Source of the DNA: Setoptus koraiensis
Taxonomy: Eukaryota > Arthropoda
Direction of reading: 5' to 3'
NCBI GenBank assembly: GCA_048013815.1
Contig: CM106586.1
Location: 20,336,001 to 20,400,000, forward strand
Length of the DNA: 64,000 nucleotides
Positions 45,807-58,401 of this stretch are shown piece after piece (position 1 is the stretch's first letter; the number at the start of each line of letters is the position of its first letter). A program made the translations under genes and the position numbers. The notes under the pieces are model-generated. The model saw only the letters and a list, made by a program, of their open reading frames with translations, made no database searches and was not told where the DNA came from.

Positions 45807-48800
45807 ATGACAATTGAACAACAACAAGTTAACCAATCAAGAATAACTAAAAAAAGTGCCAACAACAACAATAGTGTTAATATGTTAATGAATAAGTTGC
45901 CCATCAGTGGTTGGTTTGCAATGGCTATGCCAATTGCAACACTACTGATAACATCGATCTTGTCACCAGTTGTGGTCATTGCTGGCCAGGTAGCGTCCAG
46001 TCAGCATCAGCAGCAGCCATTTTCCATACATCACCAGAATGTGCATCAGCAGCAGCATCGTCATCACCAGCAGCAGCAGCAGCAACACAACAACATGATT
46101 CAGCAACAACGTCAACAACAGCAACTGGTAGTGAATCACAACAACAACCAGGCCGCTCTAGACAGCAACCTGTACGTGCCCATACCAATAGCGGATGCAC
46201 CTCACATGGCCGAGACGAGTATCAGCAGTCATCACATCAGTAATCCGGCGCAACACGTTGGTTTTATGCCGAAAAACATCCAGATTGCCTACATAAAGCA
46301 ATCGGATTTGCACCAAGTGTTGCTAGAGTCTCTGAAGAGCGACAAATACATCCGGCCCCATTCAAAGACCACATACAGCACCGCTGGAGCGGCCGCAAGC
46401 GCTGCGGTCGGTGGCACCAGCCAGCAAACAGGAAGCAGTCACCACCTTCAGCAGCAATCTCAACAGCAGCAACAGCAACCAAGCCAACAGCAGCAGATTC
46501 AGCAGTATCAGAGCAGCGGTAAGCAGCACGTTGTGACGGGCGCGCCCGCGGCAAGCTGGCCCCAGACATCGCAACAGCAGCAGTCGACTGTGAGCAACCT
46601 GATGCCCGTCGCCTCTTCGAAGGCGAACGGCTCATGGAAGCCCGTGGTGAGTAGCGGCCAAGACACAATGCAAGACAACGACGACAACGGCAGCAGCAGC
46701 ATCGGCGCAAGCAACTCAGCCGACGACGACGACGGATTCGACAGCAAATCGCACATTATGGAACATCAGCATCAGATCAGTAAATCGTCGCTGGCCAACA
46801 AGCCGAGCAGTTTCGTCAATCCGGCGCCCCTATCGAAGAGTCAAATATCGCCAGCGATGCACCTCAAGTTCATGCAGCAAATCGTGCAACAGAATCGCCA
46901 GCCGGCCGTAATAAGCGGCAACAACAACAACTACTATCAACAGCAGCAGCAGCAGCAGACGAGCAAGGCGGCCGGCACAAAGTCCGGCAGCAGCGGCTTC
47001 GGGGCCACCAAATCGCAAACAAAAGAGCGCTCTGTGACGAACGGCACCGGCCAGCCGGCCTCGACCAGCAACGACACGAGCTCTACGCCCGCGCCAATCA
47101 ATCAATTCAGAGCCACTAAGACGGGCTCCGCTGCCCCGTTCGCGGGAGCCTCACAGATGGACATGACAAGTGCGGCGCAAACAGAGTCTCCGCTTGTGCA
47201 GACACAGATGGCGCGCGCCCTGGGCAAGCAAAACAACGCAACGGCCACGTCCGGCCTCGAGATGATGAACGTGCCCGAGTCGGACCTGTCCTCGGACGGC
47301 ATCATAACGGGCCTGAGCTTGGACGAGGTAACAACGACCGAGCCGTCGTCGTCGGCAGTGTCAACAACGCCATCGACCACAACAACAACAACAACCACGG
47401 GCTCGAACGACGCACCGGCGTCGAGCGGCGACACTGAGCCCGCCGCTGCGCCCGCCGGCACAAAGTCACTGTCGTCCGCAAGCAACGCCACCGACACAGA
47501 CCAAGAGTCTGCGGCGGCCACTAGCACGCCCTCGTCGCCCGCCGATTCGCCCGTCACCACAACCTCTGTGCCGCCGCTGTCGACAACAACAACAGCAGCA
47601 ACGGCCTCTGACAGCCAACAGGCGACAGGCGCCGGCGAAAGCGGCGACAACAATTCAGTGACAGTTATAACGGGCAGCTCGCCGTCATCGGCAGTGCCGA
47701 CAGCAACAACAACGACAACGACATCCACAACAACGGCGGCCAGCGCGTCGCCAGCGTCAGGCCAGGGCAGCAAGCAGACGGGCAAGGGTGCCAACGACGA
47801 CAACGACGACATAACGGAAGAAGAATTGATAGATCCCGACTCGTCGCTCATATCGCCATCGACGAATGTGGGCGACGCGCCGGGCGAACAGTCGGCCAAC
47901 ATTCAGCGACAACCGCGCAAAATCGCCAGCCTGGACAAGCTGACGCGACTGAGCAGCGGCAACGCGCTGCAGATCGGTCAGTTGCAGCAGCCAGCGGGCA
48001 AGGGCGGCGAGCTCGCCGGCCCGAGCCAGGTGAAGTCGGCGGCCAAGACGAGCGGTGCGGCACGAAAGTCCGCCAACCAACCAAACGAGCTGGCCGGTCC
48101 GCAGTCGGCGCCCGGCGGCACCAAGTCCGGCAAGCCGGGCAAGCAGCTGGCGAAGCAGGCGGTGCCCGCGAAGCCGACCAAGGGCGCCAACGGTCAGGCG
48201 GCAAAATCACAGCAACAGAAGCAGCAGCAACAGAAGCAGCAACAGCAGTCGCAGCGGCTGCAGCAGCTCGAGCAAATGGACACGATTACGCAACAGCAGC
48301 AGCGCAACATGAGCGCCGACGAGATCGTAATGTCGCCGGTTGCTAGCGTGGCCTCGGCCCAGCAGTTGGTGGCGACGCGCGTGCGAAGCAGCGAGCGCCT
48401 CGTGCAACAGCAGCAGCAGCAGCAGTCGGGTCACAGTCAGAAGTTGCAAAAGTCCGGCTCGCCGCCGCCCACGACAGCGGCCTCGGCCGGCGCGGCCCGA
48501 TCGGCCAGCAAGAGCAAGCAGCAGCAGCAGTCGCAGCAGGGGCGCCGATCGTCCACGAGCACAACAACCACGAGCACGACCACCACCGAGTCGCCCGTTG
48601 CCGACCAGCGGGCCAGGTCGTCGCGCCAGGTCATGCCGGGCTCGGCGTCGGCCGGCAAGCAGCTGCTGCAAATGCTGCTCGCCACGCCGGGCATGTCGCT
48701 TGCGGACGAACTGACCGCTGTCCAGTCGGCCAACTCAATGGCCGGCGGTCAGCAGCAGCTGCAACAGGTGACCATGGCGCACACGCTGGCCTCGTTGTTG

Positions 48801-49389
48801 CGACTGGCCGCCACCTGGGACCAGTGCGCCACGCGGACGCTGCAATTGTCGCCCGCAACGCCAAGCCAGCCAAACAACAACAACAGCAACAACAACAACG
48901 CAAGCAGCCAAAATGCGCCAGCAAACAACGAGCTGGCCGCCGGCAACAATTGGTCGCTGCCGGCCATAGTGTCGTCGCAAATAATGCAACTGGCGCGCCA
49001 ATTGGACGCTGACAAGGCGCTGAAATTGTTCACCCAATGGAAGGACGCCATAGACAACACGCTGGACTTCAACGCTTCGTTCGGCTACACGCTCATACTG
49101 CCCTCCAATGAGGCCATCAAGCGACTTCCGTCGGCCACCATCGACTTGTGGCAGAACAACATCGAGCTGATGTCGCGCATCATCGACAATCACATGCTAG
49201 ACCAGGTGGAGCTCATAGGCGACCAACAACCGTCAAACACAACCGGACAGCCGGACCAAAACCAGACCAGCGCCAGCAACAGGCCCCACCAGCTGATCAG
49301 GAGTAAGATGTTGCAGGTGAACCACTTCAGGGACAAGTACGTCACCATAAACGGCAAGCGGGTTATTTACGCCAACCAGCCGGGCCCAT
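45807..49389 (+). CDS. Secreted fasciclin (FAS1) domain protein, first coding exon
   Basis: FAS1 domains act in cell adhesion and extracellular matrix; arthropod relatives include midline fasciclin. A hydrophobic stretch at about residues 36-60 (numbered from ATG 45807) looks like a signal sequence, better placed if translation starts at MLM (45882). Then come roughly 950 residues of Gln, Ser/Thr and Gly/Lys-rich low complexity, including a Thr-rich block encoded near 47340-47720. The first FAS1 domain begins at about residue 1050. Its H1 box is YTLILPSNEAIKRLP (about 1094-1108), and the YH-like motif is IIDNHML (1125-1131). The exon ends at T|GTAAGT (49390) in phase 1, and the domain is completed by the exon at 58088. 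The long Q-rich N-terminus is unusual for the family. I would not assign an orthologue name without a tree. Confidence 0.92.
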
Positions 49390-51313
49390 GTAAGTACTCG
49401 CGATATTCACAATACTCACGATGCTCGCGATATTCACAATAAATTCACGAGATTCACAATGAGTTCACGAGATTCACAATGTTTGCCATTGCGGAGCGGG
49501 CGTCGGGTAGCCGCAACGGGCGCCATCGCCGAGCCGAGAGAGGCGCCCGACCGGTGCACCGACAAACAATGGCGAGTCGACACGCGGAAGTGAGCCGCCG
49601 ACGGGCGCCCGATCGATGAGCGGCCAATCAATTAGCGGTGGGCGCCCATCGCTCGTTGCTGCGCATTGTGTGCGTAGTGTGTGTGCGTGGTGTGTGCGTA
49701 GTGTGTGTGCGTGTGCAGATTGAAGGGCCATTAAATATTGAGTGGCCGTCTGCGGCCGTCGGCGACGCTGACGCGGTGCAGCGCCAGCGAGCGGGCGAGC
49801 CACAGCGAAAGCGGCCCAGTCTCGAGACTGTCGGCCAGCCCAACGGACAATGTGACAGCTCCACTGGCATCGCTTGTGTCCGGCGCTATTGGCCGGCGGC
49901 CAGTGCGGCGGCGGCGCCAGGCCGGCCACGGCGGAAGTGGCGCTGAGCGACTTTGCGCGGCCCGCAAACCGCTCGTCGGTCGTCGGTCGTCGTGGCTACC
50001 GTCGAGAGTGGCTACCGTTGAGCTCAAAGTGGCCGCCGCTCAAAGTGGCCACTGTCACTCAGCGGACAGCGGTCGGGTTGCAGCCCATGACGACTAATTG
50101 ACTAGCACGCTCGTAATGAAAAATTAGCAGTGCTCACTAATTGCTCGGACAGCAACTTTTTGTCCGCAACGCTGCCCATCTCGGCTCACCTGTCCGCCGT
50201 CTAAGTGCTGCATCACTTTGGCCGCTTTCGCTGTTTGGCCGTCTCTTTGGGCACCGTCTCTTTGGGCAGCGTCTCAGCAGCCGTCTCGGCAGCCCGCGCC
50301 GGGCCGCGCCGCGCTCACTGTCGCGCAGCCAAGGGTCAATTCAATATCAGGCGGCTATAATGCGGCCACAATGTGATGCGTTGCTGGACGCAGCGGCCAG
50401 TCAGCGCCGAGCGGCCGAAATTGGCTGTCAAACAAAACAACCATGGACAGAATAATGGCGAGCGAGTCACTTTGTTGCTCTGCTGTGCGCTCGCTGCCAT
50501 TCTCGCGGCCCATTGGCCGTTTTGTGCGGCGTTCAGGTGAGCCCAGGACAGCGACATACAGCATAGTGACGTAATGTAACCTGCTAATATTGCTATATAT
50601 ACTGCGCTATTGTGTGTGTGTACACTAAATCAGACGCGCCAGTCAGTATATTGCTCGGCGGCGGCGGCAGCAATAAATTTGCATCTTGTCGGCCGATACT
50701 AAATCCGTTGTTGTTGGCGTTGTTCTCACTCACTTGTCATGTGACGGCAACTGTTGCATCACGACGAACAGCCCAGTGTGTGTGTGTGTGTGATGCTGAT
50801 GGGATCACTTTGCACGGCTGTTAGGTCGTAACAACAGCAGTCGCTTAAACGTTCGCTTATCTCGTCCATCGCTCGCAGTTGAGCGAACCGCCGCCGCCGT
50901 CGCCGCCGCCGTCGAGTCATGTTATGCGATCTTGCGTCGCCTTGCGCAGCGAGCGCTACGTGAGAGTTACGTAACAATTTGCGACTAACAAAGCGCCGGC
51001 CACGACGACGCAAACCAAATTAGGATGAAATGTTGGCCGCCACTGCCGCATCACATGCCGTGGCCGTCGCTGTTGCCGTCGCTGTTGTTGTTGCTGCGCT
51101 GGCCCGCTGATCGCTGGCGAAAGTCGGCTGTCCCAATGGCCGAGAATGGCCGACACTGGCCGCTCGGCGCCGCAATTGTTAATGGGCGCCCTGTCTGGGC
51201 AGCCGGACTCGGTCTGGCTGCAGCAGCATGAACAATGACAGCGCGCACAGCTAACAAAGCTGCGGTTTGCTCGGGGAGACTCTGCGGTGTCCTCACTCTA
51301 GCTTCCTCCTCCG

Positions 51314-51426
51314 ACAACAACGACAACAACAACAGCAGCAACAGCAACAGCAACAGCGACATCAGCAACAGCGACATCAACAACAGCGACAGCAGCGACA
51401 GCGACAACAGCGAAGACGACAACAAC
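51314..51426. repeat. CAACAGCGACATC-type triplet array
   Basis: About 113 bp of imperfect CAA/CAG/GAC triplets within the fasciclin-gene intron. A related CAG/CAA array follows at 51727-51794. Confidence 0.8.
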
Positions 51427-54400
51427 GGCGCCAAAACGGATTTAGTATCGGCGTAACAACGATATTGCGTAACAGTCAGTGTAATGTTGCGCGGCAGTGA
51501 TGTTGCGCAACAGCGATGTTGCGGTGTGCGGACGATGCAGGCCGCGGTGCCGCCATCAGTGAGCCATCTTCCGCCTGCAGCGGCGGCCAGCCAGCGGACG
51601 CCAATTATCCGCGGACGAGAGCGAGGGCGCGCATCCGCATTGATGGTGGCGATTGTGCCGTCTGTCGCGCTGGCTAAAACTCTAAAACTGCCAGCGCACT
51701 GTCCAACGGCGACCGCCGCTGACCGTCCAACAGCAACCAGCGGCAACAGCAACAGCGACAGCAACCAACAGCAACAGCAGCAGCAGCAGACACAATGACA
51801 GTTGACAGTTGATAGGCGAAAGTTAACGGTTAATAGTTAACGCTTAGCCGAGATAATGGTAATAATAATATTCAGTTGCGCAAGCGGCCGCATTCACTTG
51901 ACACGGTCACTTTCACTGGCTGGCCAGTGCGCCTGCGCACCTGCAATTATTACCTGTGTTACCTGATTACCTGTTGCTGTTACATCAGCAGCAGCAGCAG
52001 CGGCAGCAGCAGCGGCGCCAGCAACAGGTGAGCGGGCCGGTGCGGCTGTTCGTCGGGCTGCCGGGCTGTCAGCTGGCCGGTTGCATCTTGTCCATAAACA
52101 GAGAGCGAGAGTGAGTCTTGATATTAAATAGATAATAGATAAACTTAAATAGATGGACGCTCGATGCAGGGCAAGACAAAGAGCGTTTAATCAAGTGTGC
52201 AAATTGCAGTTTGCGACGCACCGATCAGCCGAGGCGACGCACACTTTGGCCACATTCGAGCGGACAGTGGTCAGTGGTCAATTGAATTGAGCGATTGGCC
52301 TCTCCTACTGGCTGGGCAACGATCGCGCCAGCGGCCAAACCGTTCGCTCGGGCACCGCACAATCGGACGGCTCAAATTTGATTGGTTGCCAGCTGAGCGG
52401 GCTGCTGCCGATTGTCCGATTGGCAATTGTGACTCTCGAATTGCGACTCTCGAATTGTGACTCGCAATTGGTGAGGCCGCGACCGGCACATAAGGCACCC
52501 GCTCACAACGTTGCCGTCGTTGGAGGTCCGGCCGGGCCGCTTATCTCGGCCTGTCAGATCTAACCTCCGATCATCGCAGTGCGGCGTGTTTGAGCGTCTA
52601 TCTAAGTGGGCCATCTCGCAACTGTGTCCCCGCATGCCGACACTTGGACGCACCGGCACATCGGCGCATCGGCACACCGAGCGGCCGTCGGTACGGGACA
52701 CATCGACACACTTTGGCCGGTCGCCTGCACAGTGTCCAGTGGCCACATTGCGTTGCCAACGACCGATTCCGATCGAAGCCGTGGGGCGCCCGGCCGGCTG
52801 GCCTTGGACTGACCGCTGCTCAGAGTGGCCACTGCGGCCACTCTGACATCTTGTCAGTGACAAGCGCAATCGTCGCGCAGCCGGCGCCTGTGCCCATCTT
52901 CGACGAGCCCAATGGCCGGGCCGGGCCGGCCCGTCCCGTCATCGGGCGGCGCCGCGTGAGCCAAGTTGCCCCGGGCGCCTCTCAAGCGTGCGTCGCTCGC
53001 TTGCGGGCGCAACAATGACAACAACGCATTGACAACAATGAAAAGGATAATTTGGCGATAATTGCATTGTTGCGCAACAGTCGCAACAGTTGTTGGCAAG
53101 TTCGCCGTCCGGCTCTGAGAGCGTCGCTCGCAGTTGGCGAGTCAAGCGAGCCAACTGGAGCTCTCGCTGTGCCTGCCGTTGTCACAATGGCTGCATTTTG
53201 GCCGCAAAACGCTGCCAAAATGCAAAACCGGCAGCGATTGTGTGTCGGCTTTGTTGTGGCCGTTGTTTCTGGGCCGGTTTCTGGTATTGCAGCCAGCCAG
53301 TGCGACGGCCCGCGCCGAGACGGCCGGCGCAACCGGCGGCCCGACCGAGGAAGAGAGCGCAGGGCGCTAATTAGCGGGTTCCCGACGATGACAGTGGCCG
53401 CGCGCTGCGCTGGCCGGTGAGTGCGGCCTCTGAGTTTGGCAGCTCGCTTCGGAATCGCTTGAATGGCAAGAATTTTCGGAATGGCGCTGTGCCGCACGCC
53501 ATTCCAAAAATTGGCGAGCTGGTTGTCGCTAAACTGCAGCGTGCAGCCTGCAGTTTGGCCAGTATTGGCCAGTATTGGCCGTCATTGTTGTCATTGTTGT
53601 CGGGCGAGCTGGTCGCGCCGCCGCCGCTTGAGTCAAGCGGCTTCACCAGTCAGTGGGTCAGTGGCAGCGGTCGAGCTCAATCGGGACGATGGACGCGGCC
53701 GGCGGCGAGGATGCGGCGCGCGGACGACAACAATGCCCGCAATTGTCGGCTGGCTCGTTGTCGCCCACTTTGCATGATTGCGGCCCGACAATTATCCTTG
53801 TTTGTTCATTGGGCAGTGCCCAACGATGTGTTTTGCAGCGGCCGCCGGGGCTATTATTTGCAGATCGCGTCCGCCAGATAAGCGCTCGGATCGGAGCAGC
53901 GTGCGTGCATTTGCATTTTGCAGCTCGATGCGACGAGTCACACAATGATGCGAATCGCGTTTGCGCCGCCGATTGACAGCCGCCAGACATGACAGCCAGT
54001 GTCAAGGGTCGCTCATCTGGTCACCTGATCAGTGGTCAATCGTTTGTTTTTTGGTTGCTCTTTGGGCCGGCCGGCCGAGGCAGTTGCGTCATTGTTGCGC
54101 ATCGGCCGGCCGACAACAATAACGGCCGCTTGTTGAGCAGAGTTGTCGCTGCTTGCGATTGTTTCAGCGCTGCTCGGGCACGAACGGTCGCACAAACGAT
54201 GCGGCGCTGTCATCGTGCTCGCGACAGGGCAAATCGCCAATTCGAAGGGCCTGTCGAGCGTTGGAACTTTCGATCGATGCCGCCGATCGGCAGCATCGAG
54301 CTCGAGTGGGCCAGTTCGAAGCCGCCACCGGCCAATTCGGCCAATCCGAGCTCGAAGCGGCCACCGGCTAAACGTTGTGCGTGCTCGGCCGGCGTTTCGC

Positions 54401-55382
54401 AACAAATTGTGGCTCGGCGCCGAAAACAAGGCCAAATTATCCGTTGTTTGCGATATTGGCGACCCGTTTTGCAGCGCACGCACACGACGAGCCGGCGAAA
54501 CAATGAGTCCGACTCTCAACCTCGAGAGTCTCGGCGGCACGCAATCGCAGCAGCGGCCGCAATCGCGCTGTGGCCAGATAACGGCCACAGTTGCTTCCAT
54601 TGCGACCAATTCGCTTCTGCGTCCCATTCTGCGTTTGACTGCGTCCGAATCTGCGCTTGACTGGTGAACGTCGCGCCGAGACGGGCCAGGCTGGCCGCAC
54701 AAGTTGCGCGGGGGCGCAAGCCGGTGACACTTGTCGGCGGGCCGGCCATTGTGTTCCGGTCATCGGTTGCGACTGGCAAGTTGGCGCGACCGACGGCCGC
54801 TGCAAGCCCTTGGTCGACTTGATCGACCGCTGATAGTTGATAGCGCCGGAAAGGACTTTCGTTTCGGCGGCGCTGAAAGTGGACGCGCCACCGACTGTCC
54901 GCAACGGAGTGTTCGCTTACAAATTGCGTAATACAATGCATCGCGCGACGTATAATGGGCATGCCAGCGATCATATACGAAAATGCGATCAGATAAAATG
55001 CGCTCGACAGTGTCGAGTCGACACAATGCAACAGACAGAAAGAGACAGACAGAGTCAACAGGTTGCTGCGATCAGTATCAACTCGCTCGCTTGCGGCCGC
55101 CATTCATGGCATTCAATGGATTCGGGCCATTTCGTTGGCGGCACATTCGGCGCACCGAGTGCACGGTGTTGCAATAAACTCACAATTGTCAGATCGGCGG
55201 CCGGGCATCGTTAACGCGATCGCGCCGTCCGATCATCAGACTCTGATCGCGATGATGCAACAGACTGCTGCGTTAATGGGACGCCGGAATTGATTGCTTG
55301 TTGCGCCGCATCTATTCAGGCTGCCGCATCAGTTTGGCGCTGGCTTCAATGGATGCTCGCCAGTTGGCTTGCCAGCGATCAC

Positions 55383-55439
55383 ACTGACCGTTAGCGACTG
55401 ACCGTTGGCGACTGACCGTTGGCGACTGACCGTTGCTGA
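55383..55439. repeat. 14-bp tandem repeat x 4
   Basis: Units ACTGACCGTTGGCG start at 55383, 55397, 55411 and 55425. The outer copies differ by one base or so. Confidence 0.85.
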
Positions 55440-57530
55440 CTAACGAGAGTGCAGATCTGGCGCGCGATACGAGCTAGGCCGGCCAATAAGCGCGATATGA
55501 ATTTCATATTATGAAATGTGCGCCCGTCTTGTTGGCCGGTTGTTGGGTGTGCGTCGTTGCGCATTGTTGATTGACTGAATTGTCGGATTGTCGGGCCGCT
55601 GCCAAGGGGGCCTCACGAACGGGAGCGGTCAGCGCGCCGACTCTCGAACGGCCGAGCTCGCCGACGTCCGAACCCGCGAGCGTCCGACTCGCCGACGTCC
55701 GACTCACCGACGTACGACTCACCGACGTACGGACCCGCGAGCGTCCGACTCGCCGACGTCCGGCCGTCCGACAGCTCGGCAGTTCGGATGAGTGGCACTT
55801 GTCGATTGTTGGCCCGAGCGGTGGCTGGCCGCTTGGCGGCCGGGCAAAATCGATTAAAATTGTGAGTGGCTCGCTTATTTGGTCTGCTGAGCGGATTATT
55901 ATTGTTAACGGTTGGCGTTGGTGATTAAAGTTGTGGCAACGCAACAAAGGGCCGTCTATTATTTTTGCGCCGAGATAAACATAAAAGTTGCAGTTTATGT
56001 TGAAGTATGATGTTGATGAGCTGCCATGAGACTGCCGGCCGCAACATATTAAAATGGACGGACGCCAATATCGGCAAAGTAAGAGCCAATAATGAGCCAA
56101 TATTGAGCCAATAATGCCGGCCATTTGAATATTAATGAGAAAAAGTGAGCCATGCAAAGTGTTGCCATGTTGCCATTTTGGCACATGCCAACTGGAGCAT
56201 TTACCTGTCCGTCGGCCGGAGCCGGACATTTGCTGGCCGCAGCAGAAATTCATTGTGTGTGCGCATGTCTATTTGTGATGTCTATTTGTGATGTCTATTT
56301 GTGGTGTCTATTTGAGGCTCGCTCGCTGGCTTGATTGGCCGAAATTGATTGGCCCGCTTGTGTCGAGCCCATCTCAGGCCCTATCAAGCCATCTCAAGCG
56401 AGCCTAATGGGCAATATTATTATGCAAATATCAATCCCTGCGAGCGCCATCGTTTCAGCAAATCGATTCTAGAGCGGCCATTCAAGCTGGCGCGAGCTCG
56501 GCCACTCGCCTACGTTCGGGCGTCGAGCCCAATATTGGCAAATGTTGTGTCGCCGCTCAATATCTGGCCGAAGCACAGCAACGGTCGCAGTCTGACGGCA
56601 GCGAACGGCTGCGAACGGCTCCCAGAGGCCCCCAGCGGCCCCCAGCGGCTCTAGAAGGCACACAAGTGGCTCTGACAGGCACAGAAATGGCTCTGACAGG
56701 GACTGGCAAATGCCATCGTGTGTCATGGCAGTGACGCCGATTCAAGGATGACGCAACGGCAACCGCAACGGCAACAGCCCTGTCAGAATGGCTCGGCGGC
56801 CACTTGACACTCGGCAAGTGTTATGACGGGCCCATGGCGAGCAATAATGAGCCGAAAACAAGTGCTCTCAATGAGCTAATTGATTCTTCATTGGCTTCAT
56901 CCATCATCGCTGGCCATCGCTCTCATCGCTTATTATTATCATGGCTCGTTGTCAGCATCGCTTGTTGTTATAATCGCAACTTATTATTAGCAAGTGCCAT
57001 TACCGTCCGTCCGTCTCACTGTTCGGCTGTTCGGCTGTTCGGTCGTTCGGCTGTTCGGCTGCTGTTCGGTTGTTGTTCGGCTGCTTGCTTGCGATGCTTG
57101 AATGATAATAATCGGACACGACGTCGTGACATCGTTTGCATCTCGCCAATCGTTTCGCGTCTCGCCACTGTGCGCCGCCAGTCAGTCGGTCAGTCAGTCG
57201 TTCAGTCAGTCGGTCGGTCTGTCAGTCCGTTTGTTTGTTTGTTTGTTTGCTCGCTTGTTTGCTGGCTAATCGGACAGTCGGACCTGTCAAACTGTGCCAA
57301 TGAATACGCAAGCGAGCCAGTGGGCGTCGCTGCCACTTTGAGGGCCAATCTATCATTCGGCGAGCTCATTTAATTGGCGCGTCGGAATTATGCTCGCTCG
57401 CTTCTTATTGGCCTCTCATTCGCTTCTCACTCGCTGCTCATTCGCTTCTCGTTCGTTGCTCATTCGCTGCTTATTCGCCTCTTATTCGCTCCTTGTTCGC
57501 CCATCGGCCAGCCAGCCACACGGCCAACTC

Positions 57531-57621
57531 TGCACCTCATGGCTGCACCTCATGGCTGCACCTCATAGCAGCACCTCATAGCAGCACCTCATGGCAGCAG
57601 CTCGTAGCAGCACCTCATGGC
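57531..57621. repeat. 13-bp tandem repeat x 7
   Basis: Seven units of TGCACCTCATGGC or close variants (AGCACCTCATAGC), exactly 91 bp. They lie 263 bp before the 14-bp-spaced bZIP array. Confidence 0.9.
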
Positions 57622-57883
57622 ATGCACCACATAGCGTACAGTAGTAGTGTGGTATGCAGCGGGCCCTGTTGCGTAACAGGTTGCGCAACAGCCCAATACG
57701 AACGCATGACGATAATTGGTGTTAATTGGGCACCCTGCGCGCTGACTGTCATTGGCGCTCATTATGTGCAGTCACTGTGTGCAGTGGTGCGCCAGTGAGC
57801 ACGCCAACAACCGATAACCGACGACAGCATGCCAACTATTTAGCGTGCACATAATTAAGTGGCACACATTACGAACATGACAC

Positions 57884-57949
57884 ATTATGTAACATAAGTT
57901 ATGTAACATAAGTTATGTAACAGTAGTTATGTAACATTAGCTATGTAAC
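57884..57949. promoter_or_regulatory. Five bZIP-type palindromes at exact 14-bp spacing
   Basis: ATTATGTAAC at 57884, GTTATGTAAC at 57898, 57912 and 57926, and GCTATGTAAC at 57940. The start-to-start distance is 14 bp every time. GTTATGTAAC is the PAR-bZIP/E4BP4 type of half-site pair. The array ends 138 bp before the second fasciclin exon. Confidence 0.6.
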
Positions 57950-58087
57950 ATAACCAAATACAATTAACACGCTCATGATTAACAAGCACACAACTAACAT
58001 GCTGATAATTGCACCCAATTCGCCCCATTCAATCACCCAATTCGCTATTGGAACACCCAATACGATGAAATGGAATGGAATCAACAG

Positions 58088-58231
58088 CCGGCGGAAGGAT
58101 ACACGTCATCGATGGAGTGCTGGACCAGGCGACCAATAAAGACATTATGCAAACGCTGAAGAATTGCGACAGATTTGATGGTTTTGTAACACTAGCAGAA
58201 GGCACGGGCTTGTCAACTATTTTAAGCCAAG
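58088..58231 (+). CDS. Fasciclin-domain protein, second coding exon
   Basis: A 144-bp exon, phase 1 at both ends (acceptor CAG at 58085-58087, donor AAG|GTGAGT at 58232). Joined to the exon ending at 49389, the split codon T+CC gives Ser, and the protein reads NQPGP-S-GGRIHVIDGVL. That supplies the H2 box (HVIDGVL) missing from the first domain. The rest, KDIMQTLKNC followed by FDGFVTLAEGTGLSTILSQ, is the start of a second FAS1 domain, so at least two are present. No continuing exon (expected motif like FTVFAPT) is visible before 64000, so the gene runs past the window. Phase 1-1 symmetry would allow skipping without a frameshift, but skipping would remove the H2 box of domain 1. The ATG at 58075 lies before the acceptor and is not a start. 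Confidence 0.9.
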
Positions 58232-58366
58232 GTGAGTTTGTCACAGCACAGCCGAGTGACATTGCAATAATGACATTGTCACATCACATTGCTGCCTCAT
58301 CTAATCTGACACTTGACTGCTTGTGATGCAATATTTTGAGAGCTAACAAGTTGTAGGTTTACCTTG

Positions 58367-58401
58367 TGACTCACAACTTGTGAGTCACAACTTGTGACTC
58401 A
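58367..58401. promoter_or_regulatory. Three AP-1 type sites at exact 14-bp spacing
   Basis: TGACTCA at 58367, TGAGTCA at 58381 and TGACTCA at 58395, each inside the near-palindrome TTGTGASTCACAA. The group begins 135 bp after the second fasciclin exon. AP-1/Maf-type binding is inferred from the consensus. Confidence 0.6.

Larger units (their letters stand above)
49390..58087 (+). other. 8.7 kb phase-1 intron of the fasciclin-domain gene
   Basis: GC-rich, with no nested gene recognised. It contains triplet arrays (51314-51426, 51727-51794), 13- to 15-bp tandem repeats (55383-55439, about 55660-55790, 57531-57621), a GTTCGGCT-type array (57020-57085) and bZIP-type palindromes at 50966, 51464, 51502, 53069, 57668 and 57680, plus the 14-bp-spaced array at 57884-57949. 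Long frames on both strands in this interval are non-coding by composition. Confidence 0.8.

Noticed and set aside
47102-47902. 266-codon frame antisense to the fasciclin gene
   Set aside because: Reading of the opposite strand of a Thr/Ser-rich coding segment; no independent support.
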